Assembly: GCF_014287635.1 (NCBI RefSeq)
Contig: NZ_JACOPH010000003.1
Location: 186,001-250,000, forward strand
DNA from: Roseburia zhanii
GTDB taxonomy: Bacteria; Bacillota; Clostridia; Lachnospirales; Lachnospiraceae
Reading direction: 5' to 3'
Length of the DNA: 64,000 nucleotides
Positions 42,986 through 53,796 of the stretch are shown here, piece after piece. The position numbers and the translations under genes were made by a program. How positions within the stretch are numbered: position 1 is the first letter of the stretch; each line of letters starts with the position of its first letter. The notes beneath the pieces were generated by a model. It searched no databases and was not told the DNA's origin. It worked only from the letters and a program-made list of their open reading frames with translations.

Positions 42986-44674
42986 ATGGATTATATTACA
43001 ATAGATTCTAAAAAAGTGCCGATCGAGGGAGAAAAAAATGTCCTTTCCCTGATCCGTAAAGCAGGCATTGACCTGCCGACATTCTGTTATCATTCAGAAT
43101 TGTCCATTTATGGAGCCTGCCGTATGTGCGTGGTAGAAGATGAGAGAGGAAAGATATTTGCCTCCTGTTCCGAACAGCCAAGACCGGGAATGGTGATTTA
43201 TACAAACACAAAACGGATACAGAAATACAGAAAACTCATTATGGAATTACTGTTGGCTTCACATTGCAGGGATTGTACCGTCTGTCATAAAAACGGCATG
43301 TGCGAACTGCAGTCTTTAGCATACAAAGTCGGTGTGCATGATGTGCGTTTTCCAAATACACGCGAAGAGCGGCCGATCGATATGAGTTCACCAAGCATCG
43401 TGCTTGATCCAAACAAATGTATTTTGTGTGGTGACTGTGTGCGTACCTGTGATGAAATTCAGGGAGTAGGTGCGATCAATTTTGCATTTCGTGGCTCAAA
43501 GACACAGGTAATGCCGGCATTCGATAAAAAAATCAGTGAAACAGAGTGTGTCGGCTGTGGACAATGTGCAGCCGTCTGTCCGACAGCAGCGATCTCGATA
43601 CGTTCTAATGTATCCGTCGTATGGGATGCGATCGAAGATAAAAACATACGTGTGGTAGCACAGGTTGCACCGGCAGTCCGAATTGCCGTCGGCGATCATT
43701 TCCAGATCCCAAAAGGAGAAAATTCTTTTGCAAAATTAGTCGAAGCACTTCGTATCATGGGATTTGACCAGATCTACGATACCAACTTTGCGGCAGATTT
43801 AACCGTAATGGAAGAATCCGCAGAATTTGCGGCAAGATTAGAAAAAGGAGAAAAATTACCATTATTTACATCCTGCTGTCCGGGATGGGTAAAATACTGT
43901 GAAAATAAATATCCGGAATTTGCAGAAAATATTTCGACCTGCCGTTCCCCACAGGGAATGTTTTCCGCAGTGATCAAAGAATATTACAAGGAATCAGATG
44001 AAAAAGAAGGCAAAAAGACCGTTGTCGTATCGATCATGCCTTGTACCGCAAAAAAAGGCGAGATCTTAAGAAAAGATAATTTTACTGATGGCAGACAGGA
44101 CACGGACTATGTACTGACGACAACCGAAGTCATCCGTATGATCAAACAGATGGGTATCCAGTTCGATAAGATCTCCGGTGAATCGGCAGATATGCCATTT
44201 GCCTTAGCATCCGGTGGTGGTGCGATCTTTGGAACAACAGGCGGTGTGACAGAAGCCGTTTTGCGAAGGCTTTCCCCAAACAAAGATTATCAGACCTTGC
44301 GGGATATCAGTTTTACAGGCGTCCGCGGTGAGGAAGGTATCAAAGAAACCGTTGTAGACTATCAGGGCAGAGAAGTAAAAATTGCTGTTGTAAACGGACT
44401 TGCAAATGCCGGGAAACTGCTTGACCGTATCAAAGCCGGTGAAGTGACTTACGATTTTGTGGAAGTGATGGCATGTAAACGAGGATGCATCATGGGTGGC
44501 GGACAGCCGGGACCTGCAGGACCTAGAACGAAGCAAAGACGTATGGAAGGCATCTACAAAGTCGATAAGAGCAGCAATATCAAGTCCTCCGATGAGAATC
44601 CGGCAGTCGTTGCGCTGTATCAGGATTTCTTAAAAGGAAAAGAGCATCGCTTATTACATAGAAACCTAAAATAA
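42986..44674 (+). CDS. hydA: [FeFe] hydrogenase catalytic subunit (HydA)
   Basis: A 562-residue group A [FeFe] hydrogenase. N-terminal [2Fe-2S] (CYHSELSIYGACRMC), a His-Cys cluster region (HCRDCTVCHKNGMCEL), two [4Fe-4S] (CILCGDCVRTCD; CVGCGQCAAVCP), then the H-cluster motifs FTSCCPGWVKY (L1), MPCTAKKGE (L2) and EVMACKRGCIMGGGQP (L3). All cluster Cys are present. It produces or consumes H2 with the two subunits upstream. GGAGG precedes the ATG. Maturases HydEFG are not in this window. Confidence 0.96.
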   Translation: MDYITIDSKKVPIEGEKNVLSLIRKAGIDLPTFCYHSELSIYGACRMCVVEDERGKIFASCSEQPRPGMVIYTNTKRIQKYRKLIMELLLASHCRDCTVCHKNGMCELQSLAYKVGVHDVRFPNTREERPIDMSSPSIVLDPNKCILCGDCVRTCDEIQGVGAINFAFRGSKTQVMPAFDKKISETECVGCGQCAAVCPTAAISIRSNVSVVWDAIEDKNIRVVAQVAPAVRIAVGDHFQIPKGENSFAKLVEALRIMGFDQIYDTNFAADLTVMEESAEFAARLEKGEKLPLFTSCCPGWVKYCENKYPEFAENISTCRSPQGMFSAVIKEYYKESDEKEGKKTVVVSIMPCTAKKGEILRKDNFTDGRQDTDYVLTTTEVIRMIKQMGIQFDKISGESADMPFALASGGGAIFGTTGGVTEAVLRRLSPNKDYQTLRDISFTGVRGEEGIKETVVDYQGREVKIAVVNGLANAGKLLDRIKAGEVTYDFVEVMACKRGCIMGGGQPGPAGPRTKQRRMEGIYKVDKSSNIKSSDENPAVVALYQDFLKGKEHRLLHRNLK

Positions 44675-44694
44675 AAACATAAAGTCTAAAAGTA

Positions 44695-44722
44695 TTGACT
44701 TTTCGACCATATGTGCTAGAAT
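44695..44722 (+). promoter_or_regulatory. Promoter of ilvN-ilvC
   Basis: TTGACT (44695-44700), 16 bases, then TAGAAT (44717-44722) preceded by TG as an extended -10. Only about 40 bases separate it from the start codon, so no T-box or long attenuator fits here. Confidence 0.75.
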
Positions 44723-44761
44723 AATTGCTAGTGTGAGTGAAAAGAAAAGGAAGGTTTTCTT

Positions 44762-46308
<1,547 letters not shown>

Positions 46309-46332
46309 TCATTTCATAAGAAGTATAATACA

Positions 46333-46376
46333 AGTCCTCCGGTTTGGAAGAAATTCCTTGCCGGAGGGCTTTTTTC
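46333..46376 (+). terminator. Terminator after ilvC
   Basis: Stem AGTCCTCCGG/CCGGAGGGCT with an inner GGAA/TTCC, then TTTTT. It sits inside a broken minus-strand HTH gene. Confidence 0.85.
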
Positions 46377-46502
46377 TATTCTTACTTTTCCCTTTTCGTA
46401 ATCAGAATATGCAGTCTGCACAACGTGGATTGCACAGGCGACCATCGTCTGGTTATAGTCACTGTCTTCTCTTAAAGCTCTGATTCGTTCCGTATACATC
46501 AT
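46345..46502 (-). pseudogene. Truncated XRE-type HTH gene
   Basis: The minus-strand reading frame starts MYTERIRALREDSDYNQTMV and has the second half of a helix-turn-helix (VVQTAYSDYEKGKVRI). It then changes into unrelated residues that come from the ilvC terminator. A normal XRE protein has a further helix after the YENGK-type motif. It is likely a decayed remnant, or a short functional HTH; I favour decay. Confidence 0.5.
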
Positions 46503-46538
46503 TTTTCATCACTTCCTGTAATGATTTGAAAAATACCA

Positions 46539-47435
46539 CTACGGCGTATACCCACGATAAAATTCAATAAACGCCCGCAGCGATTTCGACGGCTTCAACT
46601 GCGTCTTATAAGCAAATCCGACTTCCCGCTTATGAATCGGAATACCTAACGGAATCTCGATCAACGTTCCATCTGCAAGTTCAGAGGTAACAAAACTTTT
46701 AATGACACAGGCAACCCCGACACCGATCTTTGCAAATTCGATCAACAGATCCATGTCAGAAATATCAATGGAATCCTGCACATGAATATGGTTGATCTGT
46801 AGGTAATCGTCGATATATTGTCTGGTCATATTGTGCTTATCAAGCAGCATCAGCGTGGAATTTTGCAGAATATGGCTTTTGGTGACACCACGCATTTTTA
46901 AATTTCTTAGATAATCTTTAGTAGCGACAAAAATATCCTCAATTTCTTCAAGATAATCAAACTGGATATTTTTCGTATTATCCGGCTTGCCGATCAAACC
47001 GATATCGATCTTATTTTCCTCTAATAATTTCAGCGTGTCATTCGTAGACTGACAGGTGATCGAAATGCTGATGTGCGGATGGCGTTTGATAAATTCCTTC
47101 AGATAGGGGAGCAGGAGATACTTACAAAGTGTGGAACTGACACCGATCTTAAGGTGTCCGACACCAAGTTCGATCGAACGGTGCAGTTTTTCTTCGCCAA
47201 GTGTTAGTGTTTCAAATGCATTTTTGACATAAGAATAGAGAAGTTCACCTTCTTCTGTCAAAGTCACGCCCCTGGAACTTCTCAAAAAAAGTTTACAGCC
47301 GATTCCGTCCTCTAATTTCTGAATAGACTTGCTGATCGCGGGCTGGCTGATGTATAATTCTTTTGCAGCTTTTGAAATGTTTCCTGCATGAGCAACTGTA
47401 TAAAAAATGCGATAAGCAGATAAATTCTGATTCAT
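46539..47435 (-). CDS. LysR-family transcriptional regulator
   Basis: A 298-residue LysR regulator with N-terminal winged helix (FYTVAHAGNISKAAKELYISQPAISKSIQKLE, FLRSSRGVTLTEEGE) and a C-terminal substrate-binding domain (about 90-290). It is divergent from leuC, the usual place for a regulator of leuCD. The 137-base gap contains a T-rich palindromic stretch (AAATATATTT) that could be its site. It may respond to isopropylmalate or a branched-chain intermediate; ligand not shown. Confidence 0.9.
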   Translation of the reverse strand: MNQNLSAYRIFYTVAHAGNISKAAKELYISQPAISKSIQKLEDGIGCKLFLRSSRGVTLTEEGELLYSYVKNAFETLTLGEEKLHRSIELGVGHLKIGVSSTLCKYLLLPYLKEFIKRHPHISISITCQSTNDTLKLLEENKIDIGLIGKPDNTKNIQFDYLEEIEDIFVATKDYLRNLKMRGVTKSHILQNSTLMLLDKHNMTRQYIDDYLQINHIHVQDSIDISDMDLLIEFAKIGVGVACVIKSFVTSELADGTLIEIPLGIPIHKREVGFAYKTQLKPSKSLRAFIEFYRGYTP

Positions 47436-47484
47436 AGGTTCACCTCTATAACTGGAAATTATGGTAAATATATTTAATATGTAT

Positions 47485-47513
47485 TTCTATTATAGCAAAA
47501 CCTGTGCTACAAT
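47485..47513 (+). promoter_or_regulatory. Promoter of leuC-leuD
   Basis: Weak -35 TTCTAT (47485) with 17-base spacing to an extended -10 TGCTACAAT (47505-47513). It lies next to the divergent LysR gene, so activation by LysR is likely. Confidence 0.55.
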
Positions 47514-47572
47514 ACAACCAAAGATAAGAAACATTCACTCACACACACAAACTATTTAGGAGGGATTACTGC

Positions 47573-48832
47573 ATGGGAATGACAATGACCCAGAAGATTC
47601 TTGCAGCACACGCAGGTTTAGAATCTGTGCAGGCAGGACAACTGATCGAGGCGGATTTAGACCTTGTTCTTGGAAATGATATTACTTCACCGGTTGCCAT
47701 CCATGAGATGGAGAAGATGAAAACAGAAGGTGTATTTAATAAAGATAAGATTGCACTGGTATTAGATCATTTTGTACCGAACAAAGACATCAAATCTGCC
47801 CAGCACTGTAAATGTGTCCGCGAATTTGCCTGTAGACACGATATTACCAATTATTTTGACGTAGGAGAAATGGGAATCGAACATGCTCTGCTGCCGGAAA
47901 AAGGTCTGACAGTTGCAGGTGATGTGATCATCGGAGCAGATTCTCATACTTGTACCTATGGAGCATTAGGAGCATTTTCTACCGGAGTAGGAAGTACAGA
48001 TATGGCGGCTGGTATGGCAACTGGAAAAGCATGGTTTAAAGTGCCTTCAGCCATTAAGTTCATTCTGACCGGAAAACCGGCGAAATGGATCAGCGGAAAG
48101 GATATCATCTTACACATCATCGGTATGATCGGTGTAGATGGTGCCTTATATAAATCTATGGAATTTGTTGGAGATGGTATTCAGTATCTTTCTATGGATG
48201 ATCGTTTTACGATTGCAAATATGGCGATCGAAGGTGGTGGAAAAAATGGTATTTTCCCTGTAGACGAGAAATGCGAAGCCTACATGAAAGAACATTCCAT
48301 GCGTCCATACAAAGTATATGAAGCAGATGAAGATGCTGTATATGATGAAGAATATACCATCGACCTTAGCACTTTAAAACCAACGATCGCATTTCCACAT
48401 CTGCCGGAAAATACAAAGACGATCGATGAAGTTGGTGATATCAAGATTGATCAGGTTGTCATTGGTTCCTGTACAAATGGACGTTTAGAAGACCTTAGGA
48501 TTGCAGCCGACATCTTAAAAGGTAAAAAAGTTGCAAAAGATATCCGAGTCATCGTGATTCCGGCAACACAGAAGATTTATTTAGATGCCATGGAAGCAGG
48601 ATATATCCGTACATTTATTGAAGCCGGAGCCGTTGTCAGCACACCGACATGTGGTCCTTGCCTTGGCGGTTATATGGGTATTTTAGCGGAAAAAGAACGT
48701 TGTATCTCAACAACGAACCGTAACTTTGTCGGTCGTATGGGACATGTCGAATCTGAAATTTATCTTGCAAGTCCGGCAGTTGCCGCAGCAAGTGCGATTA
48801 CCGGTAAGATTTCAAGTCCGGATGAAATATAG
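47573..48832 (+). CDS. leuC: 3-isopropylmalate dehydratase, large subunit
   Basis: A 419-residue aconitase-family enzyme of leucine synthesis. The [4Fe-4S] Cys are at [14 protein letters not shown] and [34 protein letters not shown] is a second hallmark. It isomerises 2-isopropylmalate to 3-isopropylmalate. Its length of about 419 residues marks the short (archaeal/clostridial HacA-like) type. GGAGG precedes the ATG. leuD follows 12 bases on. leuA and leuB are not in the window. Confidence 0.95.
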   Translation: MGMTMTQKILAAHAGLESVQAGQLIEADLDLVLGNDITSPVAIHEMEKMKTEGVFNKDKIALVLDHFVPNKDIKSAQHCKCVREFACRHDITNYFDVGEMGIEHALLPEKGLTVAGDVIIGADSHTCTYGALGAFSTGVGSTDMAAGMATGKAWFKVPSAIKFILTGKPAKWISGKDIILHIIGMIGVDGALYKSMEFVGDGIQYLSMDDRFTIANMAIEGGGKNGIFPVDEKCEAYMKEHSMRPYKVYEADEDAVYDEEYTIDLSTLKPTIAFPHLPENTKTIDEVGDIKIDQVVIGSCTNGRLEDLRIAADILKGKKVAKDIRVIVIPATQKIYLDAMEAGYIRTFIEAGAVVSTPTCGPCLGGYMGILAEKERCISTTNRNFVGRMGHVESEIYLASPAVAAASAITGKISSPDEI

Positions 48833-48844
48833 GAGGTTACATAC

Positions 48845-49333
48845 ATGAAAGCAGCATGTGGAACAGTATTCAAATATGGTGACAATGTAGATACCGATGT
48901 AATTATTCCGGCAAGATACTTAAATTCTTCCGATCCAAAGGAATTAGCAGGACATTGTATGGAAGATATCGATAAAGATTTTGTAAAAAATGTAAAGCCG
49001 GGAGATATTATGGTGGCAACTAAGAATTTTGGCTGTGGTTCTTCAAGAGAACATGCACCGATCTCTATTAAGGCTGCCGGTATCAGTTGCGTCATTGCAG
49101 AAACATTTGCAAGGATCTTTTACCGGAATGCGATCAATATCGGACTGCCGATCGTGGAATGTAAAGAAGCAGCAAACGAGATCGAAGCCGGTGATGTAGT
49201 AGAAGTCGATTTTGATACGGGTATCATTACAGATAAGACCAAAGGTACAAAGTATCAGGGACAGGCTTTCCCGGAATTTATGCAGAAGATTATTGACAGC
49301 GAAGGCTTAGTCAACTATATTAACCAGAAATAG
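48845..49333 (+). CDS. leuD: 3-isopropylmalate dehydratase, small subunit
   Basis: A 162-residue swivel domain subunit that completes the leuC active site. The phosphate- and substrate-binding loop is [20 protein letters not shown], and [17 protein letters not shown] is at the start. AGGAGG precedes the ATG. Short length again fits the archaeal/clostridial type. Confidence 0.95.
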   Translation: MKAACGTVFKYGDNVDTDVIIPARYLNSSDPKELAGHCMEDIDKDFVKNVKPGDIMVATKNFGCGSSREHAPISIKAAGISCVIAETFARIFYRNAINIGLPIVECKEAANEIEAGDVVEVDFDTGIITDKTKGTKYQGQAFPEFMQKIIDSEGLVNYINQK

Positions 49334-49343
49334 ACCGATTGAA

Positions 49344-49377
49344 AAAAGTATGTGAAGTTTCACATGCTTTTTTTATT
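49344..49377 (+). terminator. Terminator after leuD
   Basis: AAAAGTATGTGA pairs with TCACATGCTTTT around a short loop, followed by further T. Confidence 0.75.
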
Positions 49378-49466
49378 ACAATAATATTAAATTTGTAATC
49401 TTCCTGTCCACTTTTTCGTAAAATGGAGTATAATAAACTGAAATGTGAAAAAGAAGGAGTGAAATT

Positions 49467-51065
49467 ATGGTTCGCAGAAAGAAGAAAGCGGGAGTTTTAC
49501 GCAGATCTTTACTGTCAGCTTTTGCAGTGATTGCATTTTTAGTACTTGGAATATACATATTCTTTGGAATTTATTTCAGAAATCATTTCTTTTATCAGAC
49601 GAGCATCGAAGATGTGGATGTCAGTGGCATGACAGCCGAAGATGCAGCAGAAGAACTTCGGAGTGAAGTGAAGGACTATCTGCTGACGATGTATGACAGG
49701 AACGGTAATTCCTATCAGATCTTAGGTGCATCGATCGACTATGACTATCAGCCGACCGGAGAGGAAGAAAAACTGATAAACGAGCAGAAATCATTCTTAT
49801 GGCCGGCTAAGATTACAAAAGACAAGAAGCTGGATGTCGATAAGAGCATTACCTATGATGATGCATTGTTACAGGAGGAGATCAATGATCTTGGCTGTTT
49901 AAAAGAAGATTATATGAAGAAACCGACAGATGCATTTATCCAGATGACAGATAATGGTTATGAAATTGTTCCGGAAGATCAGGGAAATTATCTGATCAAG
50001 GACAAATTAGCAGCAAGGGTGAAAGCTGCCGTTGATGCTGGAGAAACAGAATTTACTTTTACCGATGATCTTTATGAGAAACCGGAAGTTACATCCGATG
50101 ATGAAGTTTTAACAGCATGTATGGATAAGATCCAGTCCTATTTTGGGGCAGAGATCACTTATGATTTCGGTGAGGATAAGGAAGTTGTAGATAAGAGCGT
50201 AATATCTTCATGGATCACTATCGATGAGAATTACAATGTGACCTTTGACGAAGACAAAGCAGCATCATATGTGCAGAGTCTTGCCAGTAAGTACAATACA
50301 TACGGCGATGAGAGGGAATTCAAGACTTCCAAAGGTGATACCGTTACGATCGGCGGAGGAGATTATGGCTGGGTAATTGATAAAGAAGCGGAATTAGAAC
50401 AGCTTTTGCAGGAAGTAAAAAATGGTGATGTTAAGACCAGAGAGCCGGTATATTCGCAGACCGCAGTCAGCCGGAGTAAAAATGATATCGGAGATACTTA
50501 CATAGAGATCGATTATACGAACCAGCATCTGTGGTATTATGAAAAAGGCGAACTGAAGTTAGACACGGACATCGTATCCGGTAATATCAGCCGGGGAAAC
50601 GGTTCACCGGATGGTGTCTATAAGATTGTATATAAGAAGAGTCCGGCAGTCCTTAAGGGAGAAAACTACGCATCGGATGTTACATATTTTATGCCATTTG
50701 CCTACAATGTCGGTATCCATGATGCACCATGGAGGCATGGCAAATTCGGAGGAACGATCTATAAGACTTCCGGTTCCCATGGATGTATCAATGTATCGGA
50801 AGATGCCGCTACTACGCTTTATAAGATTGTAGAAGTTGACACGCCGGTAGTTGCATATTATAGGGAAAAGGTAAAATTAACCGCAGAAAATACCAAAATT
50901 TCCAATGCATATTCCTATTATGATGAAGCAAAGGAAAAGGCAAAAGAAGAAGCAGCAAAAAAAGCGGAGGCAGAAAATGCGGCGAATACCCCGCAGGTAA
51001 ATGAAGGTGAGCGTATCGCAGAAGATGGTAGTGTAGAAGCCGTGCCGGCAATACCGGAGCAATAA
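49467..51065 (+). CDS. L,D-transpeptidase (YkuD) with peptidoglycan-binding region
   Basis: A 532-residue cell-wall enzyme that makes 3-3 crosslinks or attaches proteins to peptidoglycan. One N-terminal anchor helix (LLSAFAVIAFLVLGIYIFFG) is followed by two putative PG-binding/VanW-like repeats (from about 45 and 210). The YkuD domain at about 345-470 has the catalytic motif SHGCINVS with Cys440. A Glu/Ala-rich tail ends it. Purpose here is remodelling the wall independently of penicillin-binding proteins. GAAGGAG precedes the ATG. Confidence 0.92.
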   Translation: MVRRKKKAGVLRRSLLSAFAVIAFLVLGIYIFFGIYFRNHFFYQTSIEDVDVSGMTAEDAAEELRSEVKDYLLTMYDRNGNSYQILGASIDYDYQPTGEEEKLINEQKSFLWPAKITKDKKLDVDKSITYDDALLQEEINDLGCLKEDYMKKPTDAFIQMTDNGYEIVPEDQGNYLIKDKLAARVKAAVDAGETEFTFTDDLYEKPEVTSDDEVLTACMDKIQSYFGAEITYDFGEDKEVVDKSVISSWITIDENYNVTFDEDKAASYVQSLASKYNTYGDEREFKTSKGDTVTIGGGDYGWVIDKEAELEQLLQEVKNGDVKTREPVYSQTAVSRSKNDIGDTYIEIDYTNQHLWYYEKGELKLDTDIVSGNISRGNGSPDGVYKIVYKKSPAVLKGENYASDVTYFMPFAYNVGIHDAPWRHGKFGGTIYKTSGSHGCINVSEDAATTLYKIVEVDTPVVAYYREKVKLTAENTKISNAYSYYDEAKEKAKEEAAKKAEAENAANTPQVNEGERIAEDGSVEAVPAIPEQ

Positions 51066-51122
51066 TAGAATTCTTATCATTCTAAATAACAACAGACAGG
51101 TGACAAAAATAAAATGTTTTTG

Positions 51123-51932
51123 TTAACTGTCTGTTTGATTATATTCCGATATATACTGCAAAAATTTTTTAGAGAGTTTCAGCTCGGAATAAATAGATGC
51201 ATATTCTTTCGCAGATAGATCAAGAATATAATTTTCGGCATAATTTCTTATAATGCCATGGGCGATCGCAGTATCGACTGCTTTATTATATGCGATCGCG
51301 GCAGTGATTTCTGAATCATATATGCCGACGATATAATTGCCATTGATATGCAGCCGGACTTCAAAACAAGGCTTTCCGTTGCGTACTGAAGACGTTACCC
51401 CATAATAACGGTTGACTAAGAGGATATTCGAATAACGGTAGTCTGTCTGATCCCCGTTGATAAATGTATAATCCCGTCCATTTACCGCAAAACTGCGGAT
51501 ACCATAGCGGGATAAGATCGTCGTCTGCATTCCATATTCATTGACAAACAGATGCCCGCCACGCTTGATGATCTTATGACTGGAATAGAAGAACAGATCG
51601 TCAATGTCAAACTTATATTCCTCCTTTGCAGAAAGATAATAGGAAAAATAATTGTGATGCAGATAAATAGGTGTTTTGATATAAATACGGTTATCCCTGA
51701 AATTGACCAGCGTAACAACCTTTTCAAAGTTCAGCATCTTCGGGTGAAATAATTTGTGTTCTAAGGAAATACCAGGATCTGTCAGGATCTTTTCTGCTTC
51801 TAAGTACGCAGCATGAGCATCTGCTTCATTTAGAAAACTTCCAAGGCTGATATGTTTATTCCGGTAAGTGATACTTGAACGGTAATAAATCGTTCCATCT
51901 TTTTTTACTGCCTGATATACGCCTTTTTGCAT
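51123..51932 (-). CDS. AP2/HNH-like DNA-binding protein
   Basis: A 269-residue protein with two AP2-type segments: residues 4-48 (GVYQAVKKDGTIYYRSSITY, ISLGSFLNEADAHAAYLEAEKIL) and about 185-240 (YYGVTSSVRNGKPCFEVRLH, VGIYDSEITAAIAYNKAVD). Between them, GRDYTFINGDQTDYRYSNILLVN looks like an HNH core in which the catalytic His is gone (Tyr instead). The layout recalls HNH-AP2 homing endonucleases whose cutting site has been lost, leaving a DNA-binding protein. The ATG at 51932 has AGGAGG upstream; the frame is open to 51974 but is not like the family. Target unknown. Confidence 0.7.
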   Translation of the reverse strand: MQKGVYQAVKKDGTIYYRSSITYRNKHISLGSFLNEADAHAAYLEAEKILTDPGISLEHKLFHPKMLNFEKVVTLVNFRDNRIYIKTPIYLHHNYFSYYLSAKEEYKFDIDDLFFYSSHKIIKRGGHLFVNEYGMQTTILSRYGIRSFAVNGRDYTFINGDQTDYRYSNILLVNRYYGVTSSVRNGKPCFEVRLHINGNYIVGIYDSEITAAIAYNKAVDTAIAHGIIRNYAENYILDLSAKEYASIYSELKLSKKFLQYISEYNQTDS

Positions 51933-52068
51933 GAAGAACCTCCTTATGCACATATGATGTCGTCGTTCAGCCAATACTCCTATAACATATTCATGTTAGC
52001 ATGATCCGTATGTTACTTAGCTTATAGCCAAACTGTTGTTATATTATAACATAAATTCCGCAAATACG

Positions 52069-52132
52069 TTGACATTTTCCTTTAGTTTCTTATATAATTA
52101 GAATGTTTGATGGTTATTTGAAATAACCATAT
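52069..52132 (+). promoter_or_regulatory. Promoter and leader hairpin of thrC
   Basis: TTGACA (52069-52074), 18 bases, TATAAT (52093-52098). Downstream is a perfect 9-pair hairpin ATGGTTATT/AATAACCAT with a 3-base loop in the leader. No T-box was found. Confidence 0.7.
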
Positions 52133-52175
52133 ACCAGAAGAATAACACTCGTACAAAGAGAAAGAGGATGAGAAT

Positions 52176-53669
52176 ATGGACTTAATTTATGCAAGTACAA
52201 GAAATGCAGAAGAAAAGGTAACCGCATCACAGGCGATTTTAAAAGGTCTTGCCGGAGAAGGTGGATTGTTTGTACCTACAGCAATTCCGGCATTAGATAT
52301 TGATTTAGATGATCTTGCAAAAATGACATATCAGGAAACTGCATATGCCGTTATGAGCAGATTTTTGACAGATTTTACAGAAGAAGAATTGAAAAACTGC
52401 ATCAATGCCGCATATGACAGCAAATTCGATACAGAAGAGATCGCACCTTTAGTAAGTGCAGACGGAGCATATTATTTAGAACTGTTCCATGGTTCTACGA
52501 TCGCATTTAAGGATATGGCATTATCCATTCTGCCACATTTACTGATCACAGCCGCAAGAAAGAATCAGGTAAAAAATGATATCGTGATCTTAACAGCTAC
52601 TTCAGGAGATACCGGAAAAGCTGCTTTAGCAGGATTTGCTGATGTCAAAGGAACAAAGATCATCGTCTTTTATCCAAAGCATGGTGTCAGCCCGATTCAA
52701 GAGAAACAGATGGTTACACAGAAAGGCGAGAATACATTTGTTGTAGGGATCAATGGTAACTTCGATCAGGCACAGACCGGTGTGAAGAAAATGTTCTCCG
52801 ATGCTAAGTTAGCAAAAGTCATGGATGCCGCAGGATATCAGTTCTCCTCTGCAAACTCCATCAACATCGGACGTTTAGTTCCACAGATCGTATATTATGT
52901 ATATGCTTATGCAAAATTATATGCAAATGGCGAGATCAAAAAAGGAGAGAAGATCAACGTTGTTGTTCCAACCGGTAATTTCGGTAATATTTTAGCTGCT
53001 TTCTATGCTAAAAATATGGGACTTCCAATCGCAAAACTGATCTGTGCTTCTAACGAAAATAGAGTATTATATGATTTCTTCAGCACAGGTACCTATGATA
53101 AGAACAGAGAATTTATCCTGACATCTTCACCATCTATGGATATTTTGATCTCCAGCAACTTAGAAAGACTGATCTACCGTATTGCCGGAAATGATGCAGC
53201 CAAGAATGAAGCATTTATGAAAGCATTATCAAGTGAAGGTAAATACGAGATCACAGCCGAGATGAAAGAGCAGTTAAAAGATTTCTATGGAAACTATACC
53301 ACTGAAGCAGAAACCGCAGAGGTCATCAAAGATCTGTATGAGAAAACAGGCTATGTGATCGATACCCATACCGCAGTAGCAGCCGGTGTATATCACAAGT
53401 ATCTCAAAGAAACAAATGATACAGATACTAAGACAGTGATTGCTTCTACAGCAAGCCCATATAAGTTTACAAGAAGCGTTATGGACGCGATTGACAAAGA
53501 GAAATATGATTCCATGACAGACTTTGAATTAGTCGATGAATTAAGCCGTATTTCCAACGTAAAAGTCCCACAGGCTATCGAAGATATCCGCAGTGCAAAA
53601 GTACTTCACGATACTGTATGCGAAGTTGATGAGATGGAGAGCGTTGTAAAGAAATTCTTAAATATCTAA
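52176..53669 (+). CDS. thrC: Threonine synthase
   Basis: A 497-residue PLP enzyme of the yeast/proteobacterial class. It turns O-phosphohomoserine into threonine. The PLP Lys is in HGSTIAFKDMALSILPH, the phosphate-binding loop in VVPTGNFGNILAA, and TATSGDTGKAALAGF is typical. Length is normal. AAAGAGGATGAGAAT precedes the ATG. It has its own promoter and terminator. Confidence 0.95.
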   Translation: MDLIYASTRNAEEKVTASQAILKGLAGEGGLFVPTAIPALDIDLDDLAKMTYQETAYAVMSRFLTDFTEEELKNCINAAYDSKFDTEEIAPLVSADGAYYLELFHGSTIAFKDMALSILPHLLITAARKNQVKNDIVILTATSGDTGKAALAGFADVKGTKIIVFYPKHGVSPIQEKQMVTQKGENTFVVGINGNFDQAQTGVKKMFSDAKLAKVMDAAGYQFSSANSINIGRLVPQIVYYVYAYAKLYANGEIKKGEKINVVVPTGNFGNILAAFYAKNMGLPIAKLICASNENRVLYDFFSTGTYDKNREFILTSSPSMDILISSNLERLIYRIAGNDAAKNEAFMKALSSEGKYEITAEMKEQLKDFYGNYTTEAETAEVIKDLYEKTGYVIDTHTAVAAGVYHKYLKETNDTDTKTVIASTASPYKFTRSVMDAIDKEKYDSMTDFELVDELSRISNVKVPQAIEDIRSAKVLHDTVCEVDEMESVVKKFLNI

Positions 53670-53681
53670 GAGAAGTAAATG

Positions 53682-53716
53682 AAACCGCCAGATCATACCG
53701 TAATCTGGCGGTTTTT
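53682..53716 (+). terminator. Terminator after thrC
   Basis: A 12-pair stem AAACCGCCAGAT/ATCTGGCGGTTT followed by TTT. Confidence 0.9.
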
Positions 53717-53745
53717 CTTGTCTATATAAACAATTCGTTTGAGCA

Positions 53746-53775
53746 CAAAAAAACCACCGTCTGAATCGGTGGTTT
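53746..53775 (-). terminator. Terminator after the CheX-like gene
   Basis: A 9-pair stem AAACCACCG/CGGTGGTTT with a 7-base loop; the T run is on the minus strand. Confidence 0.85.
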
Positions 53776-53796
53776 CTTACGTGATAATATGTATGA

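Noticed and set aside
44675..44761. T-box or peptide attenuator before ilvN
   Set aside because: Only about 40 bases lie between the promoter and the ATG, too few for either.
51975..52175. Threonine riboswitch or T-box before thrC
   Set aside because: Only one 9-pair hairpin is present; no T-box sequence (AGGGTGG-type) or antiterminator was seen.
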